From Vespula vulgaris (Eukaryota; Arthropoda; Insecta; Hymenoptera; Vespidae): a stretch of 64,000 bases of DNA. Within the stretch, counting starts at the first letter, position 1. The number at the start of each line of letters is the position of its first letter. A model generated the notes under the pieces. The model was not told the DNA's origin. It did no database searches and saw only the letters and a list, made by a program, of their open reading frames with translations. Where the stretch lies: the NCBI RefSeq assembly GCF_905475345.1, contig NC_066607.1, positions 3,604,001-3,668,000 on the forward strand, given 5' to 3'. A program made the position numbers and the translations under genes. Below are positions 39,233 to 53,900 of the stretch, in pieces.

Positions 39233-42200
39233 TCTCTCTCTCTCTGATTCCATAATGACATTATTATACTTCGTTCCATAAGATCATTACGTGCGACAGG
39301 TCGAGTTGACAAGAATCTCTCGAACGTCCCGAGCGTTCTTCGTCCTCGCGGAACGTCGGGCGAAGGAGACGAAATTTAACGAGGGAAGCAATTAAATTAG
39401 GAACAATTGAGCACGTGGACGAACTAAATCGTGTTTTCCTGCCATCGTTCCCCTTGGGAAAACCTCTTCGAACGGAATAATTCGAACGTCTTAAGAAATA
39501 AAGGGTTGCTATGCAAAAACGTCACGACAATCTTCCCGTTGAACTATAGTAATGGAAAACGTCGGACCATTTGCCATTTTCCTTCGGAGAAAGCGGCTTT
39601 ACGACGACGTTCTTTCTACCGCTGTCCGTATCTCGCGAGTACACTTCACGCGCGATAGTTTGTGACAATAACGATCCACGTCCTGTCATGTTTGATAACG
39701 TTTCGAGAACCTTTGCATAGCGATTGGGAACTTGAGATTGCCGAAGAAACAAATAGATTAAGTTCGCACGGCGAATATACGTCCTGTCTACCTTTGAATA
39801 ATTCACGGAATAAGAATTTTTTTGCACGGAGATAATTGAGAGAAATTCATCGATTTTCTTTATTTCGTTCTGTTTTTTCTTCCATTTGTTTTTTGTTCCA
39901 TTCGTCGGAAGGACAATTAAGTGAAAAATTCGCGGGAAGGAAAAAGAGGATAAAGGAATATTCTCGACACGATCGAGCGTACGACCTTAATGATTTCGTT
40001 ACTCGTTAGCAACGTCTATCGAGGATCTGAGAGCAACTAGGAATCGTAGTCCTTTCTCGTCCGTCCTTCCATTTGCCATTCATTCTCGAAACTGGGTTAT
40101 TCGCGCGATCGTGGCTCGTTCTCTCTATCTCGGTGCCGTCTCGACCGAGAGGAATCACCGCTAAGATTCGAATTCGATATCGGCTATAGTCTAGCTTCGG
40201 TCGAATCCATATATCCTGGAGGCTCGATTATCGGAATGCCAGCATAGATCGAAAGATCGGTTACAAGGGCTAACGATCCATAAACAACAACGTGAGATGG
40301 CTAGACGCGATAGACCGAAAGTGATGCTCGCCAAATGCCATTAAATTCGTTCATAGCTAAAATAGTTTCGTACTTTAATATAGTCAAAAGCTTCGTATTT
40401 TCGGAGGAATTTCGAACGAGCATAGTGGCCGTTCGTTACGATTACCAGTTAAACAAGCGATTATTGTAAAAGATATTGGATCGAAGTCTCGCACCGATAC
40501 GAAATCGTATTTTCGACGAGTCTGGTAAACGTAAATTAAACAGTCAGATAGATCAAGAACTTTTCGCTGGCTCGTAAATAGTTCGCAGGTTGCTTGGAAA
40601 GTTGCCTACCAGGGAACGTCGGAACCGTCCATTAAATCACCGGTGCAGTCCTTCATCGAAGACGAGTCGCCCTAATATCAGAGAGCAAATTAATCACAGA
40701 GTCAACGGGCCGTCGCGCGTTTAATGATCTCACGTCGTTATTTAAACTTTCACTCTGCTCTGGTATTTCGCTGTTTTATTTTTTTGTTTCCTTTTTTCTT
40801 TTCTCTTTTTTCTTTTTTCTCTTTTCTTTTTTTTTCGCAGAGGAATTTGCCAAAGCTACGTACTAAACGGGTACTCGTACTAATCATCGTTACACGGCTC
40901 GACGGATAAGAAAAAGTAGACTCTATGGAAATTTCCCTCTATGGTTTTTTTTTCGTCTTTTCGTGTATGCAAACAAAAAAGGAAAAAATGTTGTAAAAAG
41001 CATCGGTTCGAAATATTTTCCTCCAACGCCTACGTACGATATTATCTTGGTCGAATATCGAAGATATTTTATTTGCGAAGGCGTATTCGATCCTTAGGTC
41101 GAGAAGAAATTCCTCGTATCGTGGTACGAGTCAGGGTGAAATTCATATCTATGCTAAATGCTCGTTCATATCCATGCTCGTTGACTCGAAGATTGACTTT
41201 AATAATATCCCCATTGTACGAATCTTTGCGTTATGAACGATTTGGTAATGTAGTTAGATCGCGACGACGACTCGCACGATACTACGTTTCATCCGTATTT
41301 ATTCGTATTGTTTCGCGTACGCGCGATACTCGACAGAAATATTCGAGTCGATACAAATTATAATTTATAACGTCGTAAATACGTCAAACCTAATATTCTG
41401 TTAATTATAACGGAACAATGACTTCCTTTAACGAAAGAAGAACGACAAAGTTGCTTCGCAACGGCACAATTTTCCACATCCGCGAGTACATAACGAGTTC
41501 TTTCAACGGCAAAGGATATATCGTTTAACGCGAATGGAACGACGATAATTTGCGTTACCCGTTTATTCCGGTATTTTCACGATTCGTCCTAGATAAATGT
41601 AATAATAAGGAGAGAGTCCGCGATAATCTACGGTCGGGCGACTTCCATCATTTTTATCCTTTCACTCATTCGTCATTGAACACCGAGGACTGCGCCTCGG
41701 AGAAGTCCTTTTAAAGTTACACCGGCTTGCTTAAGTATTCTCCTTCTTCGCTCATTTTCAAGCTATGCCGAAACTCCCTTATCCTACTTAGCGATGTTGC
41801 AGCAAAAGCAGCGCTGGTTTTCCTTTTCTCTTCCTCTTTTCTCTCTCTCTCTCTCTCTCACTGTCACGAGAGAATGCTGACTACGACTTCGTGACTTTTA
41901 ATCTCAACTTCGTTGTTTACGTATTACGAGAGAAGGAAGGACGGAGAGAAAGCGCTAAAAGCGAGATAATTTTTATAATCTTCGCGGAAGGTGCCAGGGC
42001 CTTACTAGGGGATTTAAAGTTGCAACGCTGTCTCTTATATCCTCGCGTCCTTGCCTTCTTTTTCGAGCGTGCAGCTCCGGCTAATTCGAGTCGCTTTCCC
42101 CCGTTTTGTCCTTTCGTTAAAATTACGAAAATATAAAAGTTTGCGGATTACGACCGACGGATTTGATCTCAATTATTCACGATGGACGCGAAACAACGTT

Positions 42201-43532
42201 TCGCACGTTTTCTTTTATTTCTTTCTCCCGTACGCGTCGTCCGCATAAACCCGCGAAAGAATTAAAGCGGCAAAGTTCGAGTTTCCTTGCATTTTGACCG
42301 GCACCGTAAAACCACCGAGTATTGCCACTTTGTTCGTCCACCGAATTTGACTTTACGACTTTTAATTCTCGCAACTTACCCGCAGATCGGCACCCATTCG
42401 AGAAGTTTTATGACGTTCGTGCAAAACCAGGGTAGATCTCGTCCGGAGGTGCGTCCGGAGGGAAAGAATCTTTTTTTGGCGACGGTCCGACGGATTTAAA
42501 AGTTATACCGCTGGCGTTATCGGAAATTTCTTTCTCTTGGCAATACGACGGAAACTTGATGGAGGCAAAGAGAGATAGTAGAAGGAGGGAGAAAGGGAGC
42601 GAAAGTTAGCGCGTTGGAGGGCGCGTATCGCGAGGAATGCGGTTCCGACCGAGCGAATCGACATTCGAGGGTCGTCGCGTGGTCGTCGTCGTCGTAGCCG
42701 TCATCGTCGTCGTCGTCGTCGTCGTCGTGGGGATGAGAGCCCGTTCGAGGGAGTGAACGTTGGTAGGTATAGGATAAAAGGTTCGGAGGGTTACTGTAGC
42801 TACGAGCGAGTATTAAAATCGACGAATTCGGCTCAAGGGCTTCGTCACGTCGCCCGTATCGCCGGTTATAAATTCGTTTCACGTACCCACCGTGTCGGGC
42901 AGCGTCGACGGAATGAAAAAGAGGCGGGGGAAAGGAAGAGAGACAGAGGACGACGCGTTTTCGGAGGCCGAGGAGAATCGTGAAAAATCTGCGCGGATTC
43001 GACGGCAGTATTGGTGGGGATGGTGATGGCGGTGAGGCGATGCCAGTGGTAGTGCCGGTGACGTTGGCTGCCTCGAGAAAAAAATGCGGGCGTCACGTGC
43101 ATCTGCGTCCCCGATATGCGGCCAGGGTGAACGACTCGACACGTCGGAATCAATGTTCTCAATAAAGGGGGTAGGGGAGAAAAATAAATGAAATACGCGA
43201 TCGTCACCGTCTGACAATTTTGGAGAAATCTACCCTTACCTACTACGCGCGTATTCGGCTAAAAACACCTGCTGTCTCCGTTTTGTTAAATAAGAACGTA
43301 ACGTACGATCGATTACTCCTTTTCTTTTTTTTCTTCCACTTCTTTCCTCTCCCCGCTACTCGAGCTCGTCTCCAGTTTTCCTTGTGGAAATTGCTTAACG
43401 TGTAACCGGAGAAATACGTCGGTCATGTTAAAAGTTTTATCGACTCCGAATATTCATCCATCGTCTTCGTCGTCGTCGTCGTCGTTATCATAATCGGCAA
43501 GTACAGCGAGCGAACGGTGATTTCATAAGTGC

Positions 43533-43570
<38 letters not shown>

Positions 43571-44953
43571 TTATTCAATTTCCGCGCGCTATCTACCACA
43601 TCGAAAGGGAATCTTTTCAGGCATCGACGTAACCGTGAGTTTACCGAGACTCCTTGACTTTATTCGCGATACGTACGATCCTCGTCTTCATTTCCGAGTA
43701 CTTCAATGCCCCCTAACGTCGCTCTTTCTTCCCTTCGCCTCCCTTTTCAACCCTTCGCAGCTTCCGTTCTACTCTTCCCGTTCACGCACGACGTGCGCGA
43801 GTTTCCTTCGAACGTAAATGCTTCTCTCGGGAGAATTCTACAAATTCGTATTCGCAACATAGATATACGATAAAAGCAAAGTAAATATAAGAAAATGAAG
43901 TAAACAAACTGACGAGGCAGTTTACGAAATTGTGATCATTTTCAGATTCGAGATCGTAGACGGGGTTTGGTCTTTCTACTTGCGCGTTTATGAGAATCGA
44001 GTCGACTGCTAAGAGAAAAATAGTAGAACGAGAAGTAGGTTAATTTATCGTTCTTCGATCCTGGAATGGCAATCGGATGCGTTCCGAGTCTATTGGCCAG
44101 ATTTTCCGGAATACCAATGGGGCACTAAAAGTGATTAAATTACTTGGCAAGCCGACGCGGCTGGTAAACTCTACGGTGATTGATACGCGTGCGCGCTCAT
44201 TTGAGCGAATGCATGTCGTGAGCAACGTGCTATCATTTATGCGTGACTGACGTCTGTTTACTTCCGACGAATTCGCTCGCGGCTCGTACAATCGAACATC
44301 CCTTTTCGTCGCTAGGAAAATGAACTTGACGTGAACTCGTCCGCGAAAGAAACGACCGTGAACCGAAGGGAACGCCGTTGGAAATCGTTTCTGCTTATCG
44401 TCTCTCGAAATGCGACTTTTCACGGATCGCTCACGTTACTTTCGATCGTCGCTCGATCTACATCGAATTAAAAATCAATATCTTACGATCATTTTAATTT
44501 CATTATCTGACATTTACTTATGAAATAATAATTCGATATAAACTTGGTACCGCCAGACTCTCTTCGTAATTTCGCGCGAACGAAAAAGGAAGAAAGAAAT
44601 ATTTAATTAGCGAGTAAACAGGAAAGCGTGGAAAGGAAGGAAAGTATTCTAACGAAGTAACCGCGAAAAGATTCTAAGGTACGCGGTGCATGTTAGCGCA
44701 AGGATTGTCGCGAAATAAACTTTTATGGAGAAGCTAATTTGAGGATAGTCGAGAAAAGAAGAAGCTCGCGATACGTAGCCTCCGGTAAAGGAAAGTTGGC
44801 AAAAAAGACACTTGCGACGTTCTCAACGTCGCAAACGTATCCTCTCTTTCTTATTTCCGCTTGATCCGAAAAACTTTCTTTCGATGGAAACTTGGTAAAG
44901 GAACGATGAAGCAAAAATCGGTTGCTTTTTGCTCGTCTCGTGAAAAACCTTAT

Positions 44954-44991
<38 letters not shown>

Positions 44992-47900
44992 CTTCTCTCA
45001 CACGTACACAAACACACACGTACAAACCCTCTCTCGATAAGCTCGCAATCGTTTTGGCGCAAACAGCTCGAATTGGCTTTATCATTCCGTTCGTCTACCA
45101 TCCGAGAAAGAGAAGCCGGGCTGGTTTAGTCGGCGTGGCACATTTGTCAGGGAAATGGAATTCGATTTGAAGAATGCAGCTTACGAAACTGCACTTGGCA
45201 ACACGCCCTCCGTCGTCTCTTTCTCTCGAAAGATCGTCGCGAACGGTCAGGTCATCATCCCCCGAGCGACCTTTCTCCGTACTTCCATGGCTGTTCGTTC
45301 TCACCTTCGTTATCTCTTTTTCGTTCCCTCTTCGATTTTTTCTTCATCTCTCCTTATCTCTTCGAAGTCTCTGTTTAAAGTCTTGAAGAATGGAATAAAC
45401 GTCCCTACGCTCGAATCTTGCTTTCTCATAATTTGATGAGAACGCGATAAAAACAACTTTTCACCGTTCTCCTCTGTTCTCCTTTTCGTTATACCCATCC
45501 ATTATTTCTTCTCTTCGAAAATCTTGGAAGTAACCATCGGAAGCTCGCTTTGAGAAAGCGAGAGCAAGATAATTGCGAGTACCGAAAGCTTTCAGACTCG
45601 GTGCAACGGAATAGGATTGAACGGATGCAGGAAACACGTGGAAAATCGAGGACGCTATGGTACATCGTGAACATGAAACGTTATCAGCTGTTTCCCTTGG
45701 AATTGTACGGTAGATAAGATATAAAGGAATGCTCTTTGAGAGTTCACGTCCTTTTCCTAAAGACGGGCCTTTTGTTTCGCGATAACTGCTGTATTTGCGA
45801 AGTTTGTTCGGCGTACGTTTGTATATATATATATATATATATTTTTTTTACTGACGTTAATTAAAAGTTCTTTCGCGACAGTAATAAGTCTATTAACGGT
45901 AAATGTTGTTAAGATAATGCATCCTTGCAAAATGGAATTGAGTCTGAAATGAAATTATATAAGAAGACGCAAAGTAGAGCATTATATTTTCCTTTATTCT
46001 TTCTTTTTTTCTTTTTCGTCGTCTCTCTGCTCTTTACGTTTCCTTTTCTTACCTCCATTATATCATCCCAACTTTATATTACATTTTCGGAGTACCCTAT
46101 AAAATATTCAGTAATCCTGAAACAGCCTGAGCTCGTCCAGGATTATCGAGTTAACTATCATGAACTATGTAAAATAAGTTCGAACTTGTAACGTTTTAAT
46201 AGATTTGCTGTATCGTAAACTATTAAATGATGTACGCAAAAATGGACAGATTTAATGAGAATTTTTCGAATACTTTCGCCAACACTCGGATAGACCGAGC
46301 AGACACGATACGCTTTATCGAAATTGTTTCGAAAATCGATTGACAATGGCATCGCTTCGTTGTTTGTACCAACGAACGTCGATTATGAAATTAAAGGTAG
46401 GAAAATGGCGCGTAAATAATTTTGACGCGAGTAAATTCGTTTTCCGGTAGTTTCGAGTGCTCATTATTGCTCCATTATGTCGGTCTAAATATAACGAGCA
46501 TCGCCAACTATGCTGGAAATTGTTTGAATCGAAAGAAACAAAAGTAAGTTTTATCAAAATAGAAGAGGAGAATTTCATTTGACGACGAAATAATAATTTT
46601 TTGTTTCTCTCCCTCTCTCCTCTTTCTTTTTCTGTACTACGTTTCTCCATCTCCGATCGAGTCGTCGTACGTACGTTCGTTCGTTATTAATTTTCTGTAA
46701 GATAAAAAACTTTAAAAAAGAAATACGAAACCTTCCAACCATTGGAGAGGGACATTCTCGAAGAGTGCTTTCGAGCTCCGAGCTAGAAACGTGGAACCGA
46801 TAAACGCGACGTGTCGTATCGAGGATGATGCTGGTGCTGTCTCTGGCAGTGATCGGAACAGGAGGTACCCGGAGGAGATTTGTCTCGATACGTCGCTGGG
46901 AATCATTATCTCTTTATCTATCGTACGATGATCCGAAAAACATATATCGATATATATCGTCTATCGGGGATCTATTTTCGAGAAACACTAGGTAAACACT
47001 CGTCTCTCTGTAGTTGTTGAAAAATATAATAGAAAATAGAATCCGTTTTATTACTTTTTTACTTCGACGTACGAACGGACACGCTCGAGATAAACTTGAA
47101 ACATGGTAATTAATTCATCCCAATTTTGATCCGACGCGTATCTAATAAAAAAAAAAAATAAAGAAAAACGTAGCATTCTTCGATTCGTAATACATTTCAT
47201 TCACGATTCTCTTTTTTCTGCATTTCTATACATTTTATTCCCAAAAATCTCCGCTCTACCGCATGGGGGCGTTTTTGTTTATTTGTAAATACAAAAGGAT
47301 TTGTTTATCGCGCATAGGACGAGGTCAGTTGTGGCACGATAAACGTATGTAACCAACAGATGTTCCGAATCGTTTGAAAGCTCTCTCTCTCTCTTTCTCT
47401 TTCTCTCTCTCTCTCGAAAAGCTGACATAGCTGCTGCTCCCCCGTCGCCGAGGCAAAAGTCGTTTCGGCCGGTAATTAGTTGCCCGACTCACGACAAATT
47501 GAAAAAGTTAGTGAGGAATGGAACGCAATTTCGCTCGCGGCCATGAACGCGGCCAACGTCCGCGATAATCGAGCCGCCGCCGCTGCCGTTGCCGTTGCCG
47601 TTGCCGTTGCTGCCGAGAGCCGCAAATCGAATTCTTCTTTCGTTTCCCCTACCACTCTTTTTCCTTACCACTTCTTTTCTTCTTTTTTCTCTTTCTTTCT
47701 TTGTAGTTATTAGCTACACGATTCGACCGAACTTGGAAAGTGTACGTCTTCGCGTTTAATAAACTTTTCTTGCGAGATAAATCGTCGAGAAGTTTTTAGC
47801 GATTAAACAATCTCGAGCCTAAGGTCCTTATAATTTTTCAAATCGATTACGCGCAAGTAATGCTCTTAGCGGAAAATAGAAAAGATTTGGTCGCGACTCG

Positions 47901-50900
47901 GGTAAAAGTATATTACGATTGTTTGTTAATCCATTGTCGAGCGATGATTTAGCAGGGGCTTTAAAGTCACTTAGATGTTATTTAAGAACGTGAATGTGGG
48001 TCAAACGTCCCGTGTCCACCTTGTCTTTCTTGAACCATTACGAACAAACGACTAAAAGTGGGAGGAATAGGAACGAAGAAGAAAAAGGGAACAGAGAGGA
48101 AAAGGGAGGAGAGGAGGAGAAGAAGAAGAGCAGAGTGATTCACAAAGGTCGATGCTTGACGAAGAGACGTGATTTATTTTCGGATCTTTAACGTGATCCG
48201 TCCCGTCTTTTCGAATGGCCTTACGGGTACACCCGACGCGAACGACGGCAGAGCCGGTCGTTCCTCGCAGAAAATAGTTGTGCGAGATAGAGTTAACAAG
48301 CTAAAAAGATCGCATGTAAATCTTCGGTTTACGACGAACGAGGACGGTTGATTGAATTAGAACGAGCGTGAAAAGTGAGGATCGATGATTCGCGCGTTTA
48401 CAAATAGCTCGTCAAATAAAATCTGTTCTTCGTTAAACGCGGATTAGAAATCTCTTTGACGGTCGAAGAGTGTTTACAAGATTTAATAGCGTATAAAACG
48501 TTTTTTCCATTTCCCCCCTTCCCATACTTTTTTCTTTTCTCATTATCTTTCTTCCCTCTTTTTTTGCTTTCTCCTTTGCTTTCTTTTTTCTCTTAATCTC
48601 ATAAACTCTATTCTATAGATCGTATGACAAAGCATACGGGATCATTCTTTAAGCGCTTCAACCCTTTAAAGGTTTTGTCTTTTCGATGTCGTGCCTCCTA
48701 CGGCAGGCCATATAAAATAGGTCGTTTCGTGAAATACCCTTCATACGGAAACAAAGTTAGCTTCCCTTAGGTCGTATCACTACGTTTTACGTTTTGTTTC
48801 TTTTAATGGGAAAATGGGTTAAGAGTAACGAGGATCGTACGAATAAAATTAACGAAGCGGAACCTTTTCCCCTTACGATTATTGTCTTACGCATTCACCT
48901 AACTCTCATTAGCGATGAAAAGCTGTCGAGTACGCGTCGTACTAAGCGAACAAAAGAACTTGGATTCTTCTTTCGACATCGATCTCGGCTCGTCCATTTA
49001 TTATTCGTACATCAAATGTAAATTCGCGTTGTAACTATGTATTACCGTAAAAGTAATTCGAACGAACGTATATCCGTATATTTCGCGAAAGAGATTGCAC
49101 GGAAATAGAATATCGATGTATCGGATTTAACTTGGCTACGGAAATAGAAGTTACGCGTCAGACTCCTTACAACTTCAGTGACGTGCGTATCTAGAAATAT
49201 TGCAGTACGGTTCTGGTTGCAAGTTGCTCGATATCGATACCATTTTAAAAATAATATTATTAATCCTGGTATCTGGTACGACCATTTATTAACTTTTTAA
49301 ACGTACAAAGCTTTGAAAGGGATTATTCGGAACGTTTGACACAAGTATAAACTATTCCTGAATTAAACGATCGATCTATATGCATTAACGATATCGCATG
49401 TTTCTATTACATGCTAACAGAAGTAAATTAGACGTCGAAATACGCGTATCTATAGGAACATTGTCCTCGACTATCATTTTCAACTCGAGTAGAACGGACA
49501 ATATTCCTCCGCACTCGTGTCCGCTGAAGCATCAAAACCGCACTTAAAAGCACACACGCGAATTGCTGAGTGGACGAGTAAACGTTGCACACGAATTACA
49601 ACTCGTTATCAATTTTGGTATTTAGTGTACAGTCGTGTATCAGCACTTCCAATATATAGAGAACCTTCGTACGGCGTATAATATCAAACATTTGAAATTA
49701 CTGTACATTGTAGATTACTCTATTCGTATAGCATACTTTAGACAATATTTGACAATTACGGTACCGAGGAGGAACACTCTGCTAACGCTTTAATAGTCCT
49801 GAAACGTAAACAGAATTTTCTTCTCTCGTAAACAGACCTATGTACGAATTTCAATGACGAACTTTTTCTACGATGCTTTAAGTCTGTTATTTATCTCGAT
49901 TTGCTCTTCCTAAAGCAGAAGAAAAAAGAGAAAGGAAAAGAAAAGGAAACGGGAAAAAAATGTACTCCCTCGAAATCCACGGAACAATTACGAAGTAATT
50001 AAAATATAAAGTTAGCGGGAAATAAAGCACGAGGATACTCGCGAGAATTTCAATTTTATCGCGCGTTGAGCTAGCACTTTTACCGAACAAAGAGCAAAGA
50101 AGAGAAACGGTTTTGCTTGGACGCAAATAAGCTTCTGCGGCTGGAATACTCCGCACAGACGGTAACCACCACATTTACGAGTGGTGGCGATGCGCATACA
50201 AAAGGTATATCGATTGTCATCATCGTGTCGCGAAGTGTGACAGTGTGATTCATTGCGTTATTGCACGACGATAACGTGGACTATATATGTAGATAGAGTT
50301 CGTGTGTATCGTGTCTCGTGCAAGTACGTTCGTGTGTGCACGAGATGCCGCATAATATACGAGCGCGGTATGACGTACGATTATTATGTGGACCATAACT
50401 GCTTATTAAATTTTATCCAGGATCCTGGTGAGAGTGTTGTAGTTCGAAATTCATCGGCGATACCATCGATATCGATCGTGGGTGTAGTGAGCAACCGATA
50501 CGAACATTATCCTGAATATTTTAAGGTCTCCCACTGGTCGAGCTGTAGCAAGAGAGAAACGGAGAGAGGGGAAGGAGAGAGACAGAGCGATGCGCACTTC
50601 CCATTTGAGCATCGACCTCTTCCACCATCTCTTTCCATGCTCTTCGTCCCTTTCCACCTCTCCGCTCTCTCCCGGACCATATCAACGCGCCATCGGCCAT
50701 ATATCGGTTTCATTTTCCAGTTACGCTCGCCTCAGTTCCAATACCTCTTGTTCCGCCGTACCGTAATAATATTACGCACTGTTGCGAGTACGGTATGCCA
50801 GCTTGTTAATTCGCCACGGTTTTCCATCAATTTCGTGGCCGCGAGCCAGCCGAGCCACCCCTTTCGCTTTCCCCTTTCTCTCTCTCTCTCTCTCTCTCTC

Positions 50901-53900
50901 TTACTCTTTTTTACATGGCTTCTGCTCTACCCTAGCGTTGCTTCATCTACAAACGATCGCCATTTATAGATACATATATCCATACGTGACACAAACACAA
51001 GCATATACATTTTATTCGTTCGGATTGATCGTTAGAGGTGTTAACGTAATACTCTCCAAGTGTGATAGTGTCGAAACGTGGGATCGATTCCTGCGGCGTG
51101 TAAATGAATCGTACGCGAATGATACAAGTGCGAAGTGTCAAATTAACGATCAAGAATCAAGGAATTAATCGGACAAACGATCCGGTTCGAATCAATTCTC
51201 TCGTACAACAAGCTCGTGGAGCTTTTCGATGGTCGAATCGAATTCGAATCTAACTTTTGAGATATAAAAATTTGGCAAAATTGTTAGCAACTTGTTTTCC
51301 TTGGGGTAAATTCGTTGGTGAGGCTCTCCCTTGGAGGGAAGATAGTGGGTGGATGCCACTAGAAATGGATGAAACACGCTCGCGTTTTAGATTCTGTGTG
51401 CGTGCGCGCGCGCGTGTGTGTGTGTGAGAGAGGGAGGGTTCCCCAGAGCACTCGACTCATTTCTCCGAGCCAACACAAACCTCTCGACTCGACGCCACTC
51501 GTGGAAACGAAATCTGATACGAGAAAAGCTAAACTCCTTCGAATGCACAAGCCGCCCCTTCTTCGCCACCCTAACTCCTCCTTCTCCTCTTCTTCCTCCT
51601 CCTTCACTCCGAGCTCTTCAACCCCTCCACAACGTATTCCTCTTCCTCCACCGACTATACTCTTCCAGTCCTCGCACGACTCCAAGCTCCTTTCAGTCAC
51701 CCACTTATACTCAGTCAACCCTTTTCATTGCGGAAACGTCGTTCCGCGATTCATTTATTTCTTTTGTCTCTTTCTCTCTCTCTTTCTTTTTTTTCCTCTT
51801 TTATATATATATATATATTTTTCGCTCAAGTATTCTACTCTCTCTCTCTCTCTCTCTCGTTCTCTTTCTCGCTCAAGCTCGCGATCCATGCAATGTCTCG
51901 AGAAGTCTCTTTCGCGACTCACTGCACCCTTAATCGAAACCCTAACGATGACGACAAAGTAGTTCGTTTAGCTCGTCTTAATTAACTACCACGCGTAGTA
52001 GTAGTCCTTCGCGACACGTCGTTTTTGGGTATCTTCTTTCACGGCACGCGACCTCCTCTCTCTTCGTGAATAACGCCCTCGAGTAGTTTAGTCCAAGCTA
52101 CTTTGTACTCGTTAGCTTCTTCGTAATTAGTCCGATAGAAAAGGGACAAAAAGCTTACGTATCTACGTAACTAACCTACTCGTGAAATTGTATAGCGTTT
52201 GTCTTTCATATTTCAACCAGCGATTATAATATCGTTGTTCAAACGAACTCTTCTCGAATATGCATTCAACCGATATAATTACGCACTCCTCTTCGCGGAT
52301 CTATATACGATTATTCCAATTACGAATTTCTTTAGAAAGTTTTTTTTCGTTCTTTTTTTTTTTAACGGACAGAAATTCGATGTATCGATAATTCGAAGTG
52401 TACGGTGGTTGGACATGGGAGGGAAGAAGAATCTCGAGAGACCCCATTGTTCCTTTCCCCCATGATCGATTCAATTTACGAAGTATAATTCGAGGGGATA
52501 CGGAAAGTAAACTAAGAGGAATCTGTGCGAGGAAAGCCGATATCTATCGTTTCTCTTCTATCTACTTACTTCTTTCCAACTGTTATACGCTATCTCGAAA
52601 AACAATGTATTCGATAGGAGAAATGTGCGAGTCTTATGAATGAATGAATGAAACTAAAGTCCGTGGCGCCGCCGTACGTCTAACGTAGCAACCTCATGAC
52701 TCTTCGTGCGTACTACTCGACAGGTTATATCGTCGACTCGCGTTCAATCACGAATAAAAGCTGCTTGTCAATGAAACTAAAAAAATTTAAGCGAATAAAC
52801 GTGAACTTTTGTTTTTTCGCTTTCTAATACGATTGTTATTACTACGATACGAAAAAAAATTACGAAATATTACGGGACCCAGTGAACGTCGTATGGAGTC
52901 GAGTTTGATTAAAAATTCTACGTCGATCTTTTCCCACTTTTTTTTTTGGAACATCGTAAAGCCTCGCATAGAGTTTAGCCCGAGATTGCTCGTTCTTGCG
53001 ATCGATGATAATTATTCTCGTACGTTCGGCTATAAACAAGAAGAAAGATCGTTGGTTCCTAGTCCCCCCGCTAAATGCTCTTAATGACATCCCATAATTG
53101 CCGCGAAAGTTACCTGTAATTACCTCGTGGAAGTACTTTTGCCGTTCTCGTTACGATCATCGGTGGTCTGCGATCGCGGAAGGATCTCGAGAAAGTAAAA
53201 TGTCGATTCCGTTCCTCTGCGTTTCTTTCTTCAAAATAATTTCATAAGTTTTTATTCGGACGATGATATTCGAGAGAACAAAAGTAGCGAATCGTTGGGC
53301 TTGGGGAAGGAAAAAGATCGATCGATTACCGCAAACGTGCTTTCGACAACGCGGTCGATGTATTTACTCTGTACGGATCGGCCAGAAACGATAGAAACGA
53401 GCGTTCGACGAAGAACGGAGAACGGAGATCCGATTGCATCGATGATTGGTCGAAGGATCGATCGGCCGACCTCGGCGACGATTTGAATAATTTATTCGAA
53501 CGATCAACCGTATTAATATTCATTACTCGGTCAATACTCGATCGAGCGAATCATCATCGGTACTGGGATAATTGTCCGCGTAAACATTCGTTCGGCTTAG
53601 CCGGCGAGTTCGCCGCATTGATCCGAATCGAACGAGGATAACATCACCGGTCGCATCGTCTCCTCTACTTCCATCCGACCTATTATAGAACATCTGTATA
53701 TCGCTCGAATTTCGGTGAAACATTTCGAGAGAAGCATCACGAGTATTTCTACCTATCGTGTCTATAACTATCTACGTGCTGCGAGTGTATGCACACAGAT
53801 ACGCGCGCGCACATATATATTTTTTTTATATATATATATGTATATATATACGTAAACGTATATCGCGAGACATGATATTTTTTCATTCACCGCCGGAACA

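Noticed and set aside
50253..50969. 238-codon plus-strand frame, the longest in the window
   Set aside because: It is antisense to the gene, includes a CT microsatellite, and has no recognisable domain or conserved residue pattern.
51183..51195. GGTTCGAATC resembling a tRNA B box
   Set aside because: No matching A box, acceptor stem or anticodon arm can be drawn upstream.
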